From JAHRAW01 sp965249835 (GTDB lineage Bacteria > Pseudomonadota > Gammaproteobacteria > Arenicellales > Poriferihabitantaceae): a DNA stretch of 64,000 nucleotides. Shown one piece after another: positions 16,402 through 24,475 of this stretch. The position numbers and the translations under genes were made by a program. The stretch covers positions 930,001-994,000 of the forward strand of contig CBDFMY010000003.1 in NCBI GenBank assembly GCA_965249835.1. The letters run 5' to 3'. How positions within the stretch are numbered: the stretch's first letter is position 1; every line of letters starts with the position of its first letter. Under the pieces are notes generated by a model. It saw only the letters and a program-made list of their open reading frames with translations, was not told where the DNA came from and ran no database searches.

Positions 16402-18027
16402 ATGACTGCAACCAATGTCCCGCATTTTTTATTCGCGCTGAATGTGGCCGGTGGCGTCTGCCTGCTGTTGTGGGGCAGTTACACGGTGCGCATGGCGGTT
16501 GAAAAAGCATTTGCCGGGCGCATCGGCTCGCTGGTCTCCGGAGCGACCGCTTCCCGCCCACGCGCTTTCATCGGCGGCGGGATTGCCGCTTGCGCGTTGC
16601 AAAGTGCCACCGCTGCCATCCTACTCACCACCTCGTTGGTGAGTAGCGGCCTGCTACCGCTGACCACCGCCATCGCCGTCATTCTCGGTGCCGACTTGGG
16701 CTCGGCAATCGCGGTTCGCGTATTGTATCTGGATTTGTCGTTTCTGCCGCCGCTGTTGCTGTGTATCGGCCTCGGCATGTATCGCCTGAGCGCCAACTGG
16801 CGCCACCAGCAACTGGGGCGGATTTTTCTCGGGCTGGGATTGATTCTGCTGTCTATTCAACTAATCAGGCAATCCGTTGCGCCGCTGGCAGATTCACCAT
16901 CCGATGTGCTGGTGTCGGCACTCAATGCGCTTCCGTTGATCGCACTCATCATCTCGATGCTGTTCACCTGGGCGGCACATTCCAGCGTCGCGGTGGTGCT
17001 CATCATCGCCTCCCTTGCCGATGCCGGAATGGTCGGCACTCCGCTGTTTGCCTTTGCGGTGGTGGGCGCAAACATCGGTGCCGGATTGATCGCCCTGTTT
17101 CTCGCCAACCGGCGGCATCTCGACAGTTACAGCGCGGTGCTTGCCAATTTCCTGATGCGAACGGCGCTCGGGCTGGTGGCACTTTTGTTTGCCGGCTGGA
17201 TTGAGGCACATATCGGCTGGCTGGGGACCTCCGCCGGCGCGCAAGTTATCAACGCGCACCTGACCTTCAACCTCGTGCTTGCGCTGGTGTTTGTGCCGCT
17301 CGGAAATCAGGTCGCGGTGCTTGCCAAGTGGCTCATCACTTCGCGCAACCCGGAAGAGTTGGAGAGCGGAGCGATTGCCCCCGGTGCCGGCCTCGACCCA
17401 ACGCTCATCGACCAACCCAAACGGGCGTTATCCTGTGCGCGGCGCGAAGCGTTCCGCCTGGCCGACAACACCGAAGCGATCTACGCCAGCGCGCTGTCCA
17501 TGTTTGAAGCCCGCGACCGCTCAACCATCAACCAGTTTGTCGCCCGCGACCAGGAAATCAATGCACGCAACAAGGCGATCCAGCGTTATCTTTCGGAAGT
17601 GCGCCGCCACGCCACCGAGCCCGACGACGAGACCATGCTCGATCAAATCCTGCGCTTCGCCACCACCATGGAAAACATCGGCGATGTAATTTCCCACGGC
17701 ATCGCCCGCCTCGCGCTCAAGCGCCTCGACCGCGGCGTCAAATTTTCCACCGCAGGACAAGAAGAGTTGTATTCACTGCACGCCGAAGTGCTAAAAGTCA
17801 TTCAACTCGACATCACCAACTTCGCCTCCGACGACCAGTTAAGCCGCAAAGCCACCGCCGCACAAATCACCGCGGCGATGGAACTCGCCAAGGACAGCGT
17901 TGCGCGTCATCGACGGCGTCTGAGCGAGCGCACGACCAGCAGTATTGACACCAGTTCCATCCATCAGGATACGGTTCGGGATTTGATGCAAGTGGTGCGG
18001 TGCATTGAGAACCGGGATTTGAGCTAG
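16402..18027 (+). CDS. Na/Pi cotransporter family protein with PhoU domain
   Basis: The 541-residue protein has two Na_Pi_cotrans repeats. The first contains the family motif ALQSATAAILLTTSLVSSG, the second its counterpart AAHSSVAVVLIIASLADAG. About nine membrane segments precede a soluble C-terminal PhoU-like helical domain from ~residue 340 (CARREAFRLADNTEAIY). Bacterial relatives such as YjbB export phosphate when overproduced. Being 13 bp downstream of phnW, it is probably in the same operon. I infer that it expels phosphate released when AEP is used as a nitrogen or carbon source. Uptake rather than export cannot be excluded from sequence. Confidence 0.85.
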   Translation: MTATNVPHFLFALNVAGGVCLLLWGSYTVRMAVEKAFAGRIGSLVSGATASRPRAFIGGGIAACALQSATAAILLTTSLVSSGLLPLTTAIAVILGADLGSAIAVRVLYLDLSFLPPLLLCIGLGMYRLSANWRHQQLGRIFLGLGLILLSIQLIRQSVAPLADSPSDVLVSALNALPLIALIISMLFTWAAHSSVAVVLIIASLADAGMVGTPLFAFAVVGANIGAGLIALFLANRRHLDSYSAVLANFLMRTALGLVALLFAGWIEAHIGWLGTSAGAQVINAHLTFNLVLALVFVPLGNQVAVLAKWLITSRNPEELESGAIAPGAGLDPTLIDQPKRALSCARREAFRLADNTEAIYASALSMFEARDRSTINQFVARDQEINARNKAIQRYLSEVRRHATEPDDETMLDQILRFATTMENIGDVISHGIARLALKRLDRGVKFSTAGQEELYSLHAEVLKVIQLDITNFASDDQLSRKATAAQITAAMELAKDSVARHRRRLSERTTSSIDTSSIHQDTVRDLMQVVRCIENRDLS

Positions 18028-18029
18028 TG

Positions 18030-18401
18030 CTTGTCTTTTCGTCGCCATGCTTTGTTGTGCTTCGTCGCGTTGCCGCTCACATACTTAATGTATGCTACGC
18101 GTCACCGCTCCTTGCACGCCTCGCCTGACAACGAAAATACTGCGCACACTGTCGCTTGTCTTTTCGTCGCCATGCTTTGTTGTGCTTCGTCGCGTTGCCG
18201 CTCACATACTTAATGTATGCTACGCGTCACCGCTCCTTGCACGCCTCGCCTGACAACGAAAATACTGCGCACACTGTCGCTTGTCTTTTCGTCGCCATGC
18301 TTTGTTGTGGTGCGCCGCGTTGCCGCTCACTCGGTACGCACTATGTATGCGCACTCACTCGCGCCTGACCCAGCACAAAATATGCGGTGCGTGGTTTTTC
18401 T
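18030..18401. repeat. Tandem array of a 125-bp repeat (about 2.9 copies)
   Basis: Copies begin at 18030, 18155 and 18280 with the phrase CTTGTCTTTTCGTCGCCATG. The first two are nearly identical over 125 bp; the third diverges after ~40 bp. Each of the first two contains CATAC-TTAAT-GTATG, a short palindrome. A related single copy lies at 30040-30170, and a fragment near 14190-14210. The identical small frames inside are repeat artefacts, not genes. The remaining gap up to 18485 contains nothing else I can identify. Confidence 0.92.
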
Positions 18402-18485
18402 AAGCCCGACAATGACATGGAAAGAATATGCGAAAGACAAAAAATCATAAAGCATAACGAAAAATAGGCAAGCCGGTAAAAAGTA

Positions 18486-19334
18486 ATGGAAACACATATC
18501 ATTTTCATCATATTGGCCGCCGCATTTTTTCATGCGGTGTGGAATGCGTCGGTGAAACTGGACGACGACAAACTCCTGTTCCTTACCGGTATGCAGATAG
18601 CCACGTTCCTCATGGTGTTGCCGCTGGTGCCGTTTGTGGGGTTGCCGCATCCGGATAGTTGGCCCTACCTGTTGGCATCGGCGGTTTTTCATTTCGGGTA
18701 TTACCTCAGTTTGGCGAGCGCCTATCACTATGGTGATTTTGCGCAAACCTATCCGGTGGCGCGAGGAACCGCGCCGATTCTGGTTACCTTGTGGGGCGTG
18801 TTCGTGTTGCGCGAGACGCTAAGCGGAATGGAACTGGCATCGACACTCGGCGTCATCGCCGGCATCATGATTTTCGCCACGCGCCGCCTCGGCGTGGTGT
18901 TGCATCAGCGCAAGGCGTTGTTGAGCGCATTCACCGCCGCGTTTTTCATCGCCGCTTATACGCTGGTGGACGGCGTCGGCGGGCGGCGCTCCATGAACAT
19001 TCCGGCGTATATGGTGTGGTTGTCGATTCTCGACAGTTGTTTGTTGCCATGGTATGCGTTGCGCAAAAATTCGCTGTCCGATGTGCTTGCGTTGAAAATG
19101 AAATGGCGCATGATTCTGCTCGCTTCGGTGTTGGGATTGGCGGCCTATTGGGTGGCGGTGTGGGCGATGTCGCAAGCACCCATTATGCTGGTGTCAGCGC
19201 TTCGTGAAACTTCCATTATCATCGCCGCGCTGATCGGTGCTTATTATTTCAAGGAGCCCGCCGGCAAGCGCAGGATCATCGCCTCCATCGTAATATTCGC
19301 CAGCATCGTATTGCTCGGATGGCCCGATTTCTGA
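18486..19334 (+). CDS. EamA/DMT-superfamily membrane transporter
   Basis: The 282-residue protein has ten predicted membrane segments arranged as two EamA repeats (ILAAAFFHAVWNASVK at the start and LLSAFTAAFFIAAYTLVDG at the second half). It is an inner-membrane permease of the drug/metabolite superfamily. A branch of this family is recurrently found next to AEP genes (TIGR03340, phosphonate utilization-associated membrane protein). Its position just beyond the AEP cluster fits that branch, but I cannot confirm subgroup membership by eye. The next gene, an FAD dehydrogenase, starts 43 bp downstream in the same direction. Confidence 0.75.
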   Translation: METHIIFIILAAAFFHAVWNASVKLDDDKLLFLTGMQIATFLMVLPLVPFVGLPHPDSWPYLLASAVFHFGYYLSLASAYHYGDFAQTYPVARGTAPILVTLWGVFVLRETLSGMELASTLGVIAGIMIFATRRLGVVLHQRKALLSAFTAAFFIAAYTLVDGVGGRRSMNIPAYMVWLSILDSCLLPWYALRKNSLSDVLALKMKWRMILLASVLGLAAYWVAVWAMSQAPIMLVSALRETSIIIAALIGAYYFKEPAGKRRIIASIVIFASIVLLGWPDF

Positions 19335-19377
19335 TACAACACGACTATCATTAATAACGAACCAAAGAGCAAACCAC

Positions 19378-21849
19378 ATGGCACAAGCCACACCTAATAA
19401 ATTGCCGCAACGCGCCAGCGCGGTAATCATCGGCGGTGGCGTGATTGGTGCCAGCGTGGCCTATCATCTGGCAAAACTCGGCTGGAGCGATGTCGTGCTG
19501 CTGGAGCGAATGCAGTTTGCCTGCGGCACCACTTGGCATGCGGCCGGGCTGGTCGGCACCATGCGCGCCAACGAGAGCCATGCCAAGTTGGCGCAATATT
19601 CCATGTCGCTGCTACGCGAGATTGAAGCCGAAACCGGGCAGTCCACCGGCTTCAAGCAAGTCGGCTCGCTGTCCATCGCCCATAGCGCGCCGCGGTTTGA
19701 GGAACTGAAACGGGTAGCCGCGATGAACAACGCCTTTGGCGTCACCCAGGTCGATATGCTGAGCGCCGATGAAGTCAAGGACAAGTATCCTTTTCTTGAA
19801 ACTGGCGATTTGCTCGGCGGCAGTTGGGTCGCACATGATGGTTATGCCAGCCCGGTGGATGTTACCGCGAGTTTCATCAAGGGCGCGCGTAGTCGCGGCG
19901 CGTTGTGTCTGGAGGGGGTGAAGGTCACGGGCATCGCGCAGGCCGATGGCAAGGTGGCTGGGGTGCATACCGCTCAAGGCGATATCGCCGCGGAGTATGT
20001 GGTCAACTGCGCCGGCATGTGGGCGCGCGAGGTGGGGCGGATGGCCGGGGTGAATGTGCCGCTGCATGCGTGCGAGCATTATTACGCGGTCACCGAGAAG
20101 TTGGATAACCTGCCGCTGGATTTGCCGGTCATGCGCGACCACGATAAATGCGTTTATTTCAAGCAGGATGCGGGCAGTTTGCTGGTCGGGCAGTTTGAGC
20201 CGCGCGCCGTGCCGTGGGGACAGGACGGCATCCCGCACGATTTTTGTTTTGATGAAATTGACGGCCACTTTGATGAGCAGATGATGCCGTTGTTGGAAAA
20301 GGCGATGGATCGTGTTCCATTGTTGCGCGATGTCGGCTGGCGAAAATTTTTCTGCGGGCCGGAGAGTTTTACCCCGGACGATCAGTTTCATATTGGCGAA
20401 GCGCCGGAGTTGAAAAACTTCTATGTCGCGGCCGGATTAAACTCCATCGGTATCCAGAGTTCCGGCGGCATCGGTAAGGCATTGTCGGAGTGGATGCATC
20501 ATGGTTATGCGCCGCTGGATTTGTGGAGTGTTGATATTCGCCGCATGTATTCGTTCCAAGGCACGCAGCAGTATATCCAAAACCGCGTGACCGAGACGCT
20601 GGGGCTTTTATACGACCATCATTGGCCGTATCGGCAGATGGAGACCGCGCGCGATGTGCGCCATTCGCCGATTCACGAAAAGTTAGTCGAGCGCAATGCC
20701 TGCTTCGGCGAGGTGGCCGGGTGGGAGCGGCCGAATTGGTTTGCTCCGAAAGGCGTGCAGCCGAAATACGAATACAGTTTCGGCAAGCAAAACTGGTTTG
20801 AATATTCGGCTAATGAGCATAAAGCATTTCGCGAGCAGGTCGCGCTGTTCGACCAAAGCAGTTTTTCCAAATACTTGGTGCAGGGCAAGGATAGTTGCGC
20901 GGTGCTGCAAAAAATTTGCACTGCGAATGTTGATGTCGCAACCGGCAAAATAGTTTATACCCATTGGCTGAACGAGCGCGGCGGCATTGAAGCGGATTTG
21001 ACGGTTACCCGCCTTGCGGAAAATAAATTTCTGGTGGTGAGCGGCGCGGCGGTAACCAATAAAGACCTGAATTGGCTAGCGCGAAACACGCCCGATGATG
21101 CGTTTTGCACGGTGACCGATGTGACCAATTCGTGGGCAGTACTCGGGGTTATGGGACCGGACAGCAGAGCATTGCTCAGCGATGTATTGAGGATGGATAT
21201 GAGCACTTCAAATTTTCCATTCGGCATGTCAAAACCGATTGAACTCGGCTGCGCGGTCGGTCGCGCGGCGCGAATATCGTTTGTGGGTGAACTCGGCTGG
21301 GAGTTGTATATTCCGAGCGACATGGCGCGTCACGCGTTCGATGAGTTATGGCGCGTCGGTGAAAAACACAATTTGCAAATGGCCGGCTTGCATGCGCTTG
21401 ACAGTGGCCGCATCGAAAAGAAATTCGTGCACTTCGGGCACGATGTCGCCGATGAGGACACGCCGCTTGAATGTGGTTGCGCGTTCGTGTGCGACTATGA
21501 AAAACCGATTCCGTTCATGGGCCGCGATGCGATTCTCAAACAAAAAGAAAGCGGCGCTTGGAAACGCAAACGTCTGGTGCAATTTTTATTGCGCGATGCC
21601 GATGCGATGTTGTATCACCACGAACCGATTTTGCGCGATGGTGTTATCGTCGGACATCTCACTTCCGGCAACTATGGTCACACTCTGGGCGGCTCGGTTG
21701 GCCTCGGTTATGTGCATCACGACGATGGCGTCGACCAGAACTTTTTGGATAGCGCAATCATCGAAATTGATGTCGGCGGGATGCGCATCCCCGCCACCGC
21801 GAGTTTGACCGCGATGTACGATCCGAAAGCGGAGCGGATGCGGGGGTAA
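19378..21849 (+). CDS. Dimethylglycine/sarcosine dehydrogenase-like FAD protein with GCV_T domain (paralog 1)
   Basis: The 823-residue protein combines an N-terminal DAO/FAD domain (VIIGGGVIGASVAYHLAKLG), a middle FAO_M domain, and a C-terminal aminomethyltransferase (GCV_T) half from ~residue 440. The motif GTTWHAAGLVG holds His54, which corresponds to the histidine that carries FAD covalently in dimethylglycine dehydrogenases. Such enzymes oxidise N-methyl groups of glycine derivatives, with tetrahydrofolate accepting the one-carbon unit in the GCV_T domain; electrons usually go to ETF, whose genes are at 38.3-40 kb. The exact substrate (dimethylglycine, sarcosine or another N-methyl amine) is unknown. 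A second, diverged copy lies at 53240-55657. Confidence 0.85.
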   Translation: MAQATPNKLPQRASAVIIGGGVIGASVAYHLAKLGWSDVVLLERMQFACGTTWHAAGLVGTMRANESHAKLAQYSMSLLREIEAETGQSTGFKQVGSLSIAHSAPRFEELKRVAAMNNAFGVTQVDMLSADEVKDKYPFLETGDLLGGSWVAHDGYASPVDVTASFIKGARSRGALCLEGVKVTGIAQADGKVAGVHTAQGDIAAEYVVNCAGMWAREVGRMAGVNVPLHACEHYYAVTEKLDNLPLDLPVMRDHDKCVYFKQDAGSLLVGQFEPRAVPWGQDGIPHDFCFDEIDGHFDEQMMPLLEKAMDRVPLLRDVGWRKFFCGPESFTPDDQFHIGEAPELKNFYVAAGLNSIGIQSSGGIGKALSEWMHHGYAPLDLWSVDIRRMYSFQGTQQYIQNRVTETLGLLYDHHWPYRQMETARDVRHSPIHEKLVERNACFGEVAGWERPNWFAPKGVQPKYEYSFGKQNWFEYSANEHKAFREQVALFDQSSFSKYLVQGKDSCAVLQKICTANVDVATGKIVYTHWLNERGGIEADLTVTRLAENKFLVVSGAAVTNKDLNWLARNTPDDAFCTVTDVTNSWAVLGVMGPDSRALLSDVLRMDMSTSNFPFGMSKPIELGCAVGRAARISFVGELGWELYIPSDMARHAFDELWRVGEKHNLQMAGLHALDSGRIEKKFVHFGHDVADEDTPLECGCAFVCDYEKPIPFMGRDAILKQKESGAWKRKRLVQFLLRDADAMLYHHEPILRDGVIVGHLTSGNYGHTLGGSVGLGYVHHDDGVDQNFLDSAIIEIDVGGMRIPATASLTAMYDPKAERMRG

Positions 21850-21872
21850 TCAGAGCCGCATGACTTCGGCTA

Positions 21873-22081
21873 TATGTATAACAATGGGCTAAAACTATCA
21901 TTAAACCGACTGATATATGCTTATATGTACAACATTTATACATATTTTCACGGATATGGATAAAAAACAGCCAAAACTATGTATAATAATCGGCTAAAAC
22001 TATCCTTCAATCGACTAATGCCTGCCTATATGCAAAAGATTTATACATATTTTCACTGACATGTATAAAAAAAACCAAAAG
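21873..22081. repeat. Two AT-rich 105-bp direct repeats upstream of fic
   Basis: Copy 1 (21873-21977) and copy 2 (21978-22081) align over their full length with about 80% identity. Shared blocks are GGCTAAAACTATC, GATTTATACATATTTTCAC (CATTTATAC in copy 1) and TATGTATAA. A third start (GCTATACATATAAAGG) lies just before the ribosome-binding site of fic. The composition contrasts strongly with the GC-rich flanks. These could be operators for self-regulation of the Fic protein, which has a C-terminal winged helix. Confidence 0.8.
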
Positions 22082-22104
22082 CTATACATATAAAGGAACA
22101 ACTA

Positions 22105-23220
22105 ATGCCACAGGATATGACATCCTCGTTACCACCGCTCTACGACTCGCAACAGCCGTGGAACGGCCTGCCGGAACTGCCACCCAACACAGAGATTGAG
22201 TCAAAGGAAATACTCAAAGCGTGTATTGCGGCGAGGACTGAATTGGCTCGAGTCAATGCGTTGGTGGAAACACTGCCGAATAAGGACATCCTGATACAGG
22301 CTATACCGTTGCAAGAGGCGCGCAGCAGCTCCGAGATCGAGAATATCGTAACCACCAGCGATGCACTATACCGCGCCTTGGCATCCAACGGTTCGGAGGC
22401 TGATGCCAATGCCAAAGAGGTGTTGCGCTATCGTGAAGCACTCTGGCAAGGCATGGACAAGATGGGTGAAGCGCAGAGCTTGACCATCCCTTTGTTCGAG
22501 AGCATTTGCTCGCGTATCCGTAGCGTCGAGGTTCGGGTACGCAACAGGCAAGTCATGATCGGCAATCCGGTCACGGGCAACATCACCTACACCCCGCCCA
22601 ACGGAGCACAACACCTGACTCATCTTCTCACCAACCTGGAGCACTTCCTGATGGATAATCAAGACGGCGTCGACCCGCTGGTCAAAATGGCTGTTATGCA
22701 CTACCAGTTTGAGGCGATCCACCCTTTCTTGGACGGCAATGGCAGAACCGGGCGCATACTGAACATTCTCTATCTGCTGCATCGTCGCTTGCTGAGCACT
22801 CCGGTGCTTTATCTCAGCCGTTTCTTCATTGCACATCAAGACAACTACTACCGTTTCCTGTTGGAAGTGACCGAGCGAAACGATTGGCAGCAATGGATTC
22901 TTTATGTATTGAAAGCGGTGGAAAGTGCCTCGCAGAACACTGCTACGACGATTGAAGCGATGCGCGCCCTGAGGGATGATATTTTCCATACCGCAAAGGC
23001 GGGTAAGACCAAGGCAGCGGAACGGCAAGGGTTCATCGAGCTCTTGTTCGAATGGCCGTATTGCAAAATCAATATTGTCGAGCGGAAACTGGAATGTTCC
23101 AGGATAACGGCAACCCGATATCTAAACGAGATGGCCAAGCTCGGATTGCTGGAGCGTATCAAACGTGGCCGTGAGTATTACTATGTCAACACCCGCTTGA
23201 TAGATTTACTGGCGGAGTAA
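22105..23220 (+). CDS. Fic-domain AMP-transferase with C-terminal winged helix
   Basis: The 371-residue protein has the canonical Fic motif HPFLDGNGRTGR at residues 206-217 (His206 is catalytic). It carries an N-terminal inhibitory helix of class II type, S-S-E-I-E-N at 75-80, whose Glu79 would block ATP's gamma-phosphate. A Fic_N region precedes the core. The last ~70 residues (ERKLECSRITATRYLNEMAKLGLLERI) form a winged helix typical of DNA binding. Fic enzymes AMPylate proteins, often as toxins or regulators. No antitoxin gene is adjacent, as expected when the inhibitory helix is built in. The start ATG 22105 has AAGGA upstream. AT-rich repeats before it may be its operator. Confidence 0.92.
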   Translation: MPQDMTSSLPPLYDSQQPWNGLPELPPNTEIESKEILKACIAARTELARVNALVETLPNKDILIQAIPLQEARSSSEIENIVTTSDALYRALASNGSEADANAKEVLRYREALWQGMDKMGEAQSLTIPLFESICSRIRSVEVRVRNRQVMIGNPVTGNITYTPPNGAQHLTHLLTNLEHFLMDNQDGVDPLVKMAVMHYQFEAIHPFLDGNGRTGRILNILYLLHRRLLSTPVLYLSRFFIAHQDNYYRFLLEVTERNDWQQWILYVLKAVESASQNTATTIEAMRALRDDIFHTAKAGKTKAAERQGFIELLFEWPYCKINIVERKLECSRITATRYLNEMAKLGLLERIKRGREYYYVNTRLIDLLAE

Positions 23221-23650
23221 GGTGTTGTGTTAGCAACAAATAGAAATGTCCGGTTTTAGAACACATGAGTTGTCCGCTTTTGGCGATGTCGGGAAGCCTG
23301 GCTGAGGCACCCGTTATCGATGGCGAAGCGGACATCAGGTAGCTACGACTTCGCCGCCGGTTTTTTTTCGCGGCTACGCCGCGGTTGTGTCACGCTTCGC
23401 GTGACGACATATTTTAACTGGATTCCCGCTTTCGCTCCATTTATTCGTCACATCCGCCTACGGCGGAAATGACGAAACAGGAGCGGCGAGAATGACGGGT
23501 TGGGGAGACAATGGTAAATCGAAAGGCAATGAGTCTCTTTTGAGAAGACTAAAGGTAAATAATTATCACGCGAAGCGTGATTCCTTTTTCTCGGTTACTT
23601 TTGGCGTCTCAAAGAGAGTCACACTTTGCGATTCACCATTACCTATCATT
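23221..23650. other. Gene-free region with several small hairpins
   Basis: No credible gene is found between fic and the second 124-bp repeat. The region contains perfect mini-palindromes with 3-base loops: CGCGGC-TAC-GCCGCG (23369-23383), GTCACGC-TTC-GCGTGAC (23389-23405) and TCCGCC-TAC-GGCGGA (23453-23467). The same stem style occurs inside the 124-bp repeat. They may be remnants of a structured repeat family or terminators for fic. Confidence 0.55.
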
Positions 23651-23774
23651 CGTCATTCTCGCCGGCAGGCGGGAATCCAGACGCGGCGTAGCCGCGAGCG
23701 GCGGCTTCGCCGCCGCTGATGATAGCGGCTAACGCCGTTGAGTTTATAACCGGAATGCCAAATGTTATGAGCCT
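23651..23774. repeat. 124-bp dispersed intergenic repeat, copy B (upstream of bioY)
   Basis: Same length and ~90% identity to 947-1070. Hairpin stems are kept while loops change (GAA to GTA; TTT to TTC), and it ends in the same phrase AATGCCAAATGTTATGAGCCT. Both copies lie ~85-100 bp before the start of a biosynthesis or uptake gene on the plus strand. Confidence 0.85.
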
Positions 23775-23873
23775 GTGCATGTTGTTGTCGGCAGGCGCAA
23801 GGCGCGATAGAATGCGCGACAACGAAACCAGCAAGGTTCCACGCAACCCCATCCACACGAGGCAGTTTGACTC

Positions 23874-24470
23874 ATGACCATTGAAGCAATCAAATATCCC
23901 ACGCTGGCGGCTGAACTCTGGCAAAGCCGGCGTCCCCTGCCCATTGTTCGCGGCGTAATCTTGGCTATAGCCGGTTCGCTGTTGCTGGCTTTGTCGGCCC
24001 GGGCGGAAATTCCCCTCGCGCCGGTTCCGATTACCATGCAGACGTTTGTGGTGCTGGTGCTCGGCGTTGCCTACGGTTGGCGGCTGGGTATGCTGACCTT
24101 GTTGCTCTACCTGCTTGAAGGCGCCGCCGGTTTACCGGTGTTTGCCGGCGGAAACGCTGGTATCGGTGTCCTCGTCGGACCAACCGGCGGGTATTTGCTG
24201 GGATTCGTGGTCGCGGCGGCGGTGTGCGGCTACCTCGCTGAAAAAGGCTGGGACCGGCGGCCAACCACCACTTTTGCCGCCATGATTATTGGCAATTTAA
24301 TTATCTACGCGCTCGGACTGCTTCAACTGGGCATCGTGATCGGGTGGGACAAGCCGATTCTGCAAGTGGGGATGTATCCGTTCCTGTTTGGCGATTTGCT
24401 GAAAATCGTGTTGGCGATGGTGGTGTTGCCGGGCACGTGGCAAGCCATTAAAAAGACCACCAAAAAATAA
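23874..24470 (+). CDS. bioY: Biotin transporter, BioY family S component
   Basis: The 198-residue membrane protein has six hydrophobic segments and the BioY phrases VPITMQTFVVLVLG, AGLPVF and GPTGGYLLGF. BioY binds biotin with high affinity. It works alone at low capacity or with the ECF module (EcfT and ATPases); no ecfT or ATPase gene is adjacent, so it is a solitary S component. It is followed 5 bp later by acnB, an unusual partner, so the two may simply be adjacent. A 124-bp hairpin repeat is located upstream. Confidence 0.92.
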   Translation: MTIEAIKYPTLAAELWQSRRPLPIVRGVILAIAGSLLLALSARAEIPLAPVPITMQTFVVLVLGVAYGWRLGMLTLLLYLLEGAAGLPVFAGGNAGIGVLVGPTGGYLLGFVVAAAVCGYLAEKGWDRRPTTTFAAMIIGNLIIYALGLLQLGIVIGWDKPILQVGMYPFLFGDLLKIVLAMVVLPGTWQAIKKTTKK

Positions 24471-24475
24471 GCACC

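Noticed and set aside
18030..18401. Possible CRISPR array
   Set aside because: The 125-bp units are adjacent without spacers and no cas genes are present.
18031..18450. Overlapping small ORFs with repeated identical peptide (MSFRRHALLCFVALPL...)
   Set aside because: They are encoded by the 125-bp tandem repeat, lack their own ribosome-binding sites, and the repeat is non-coding elsewhere.
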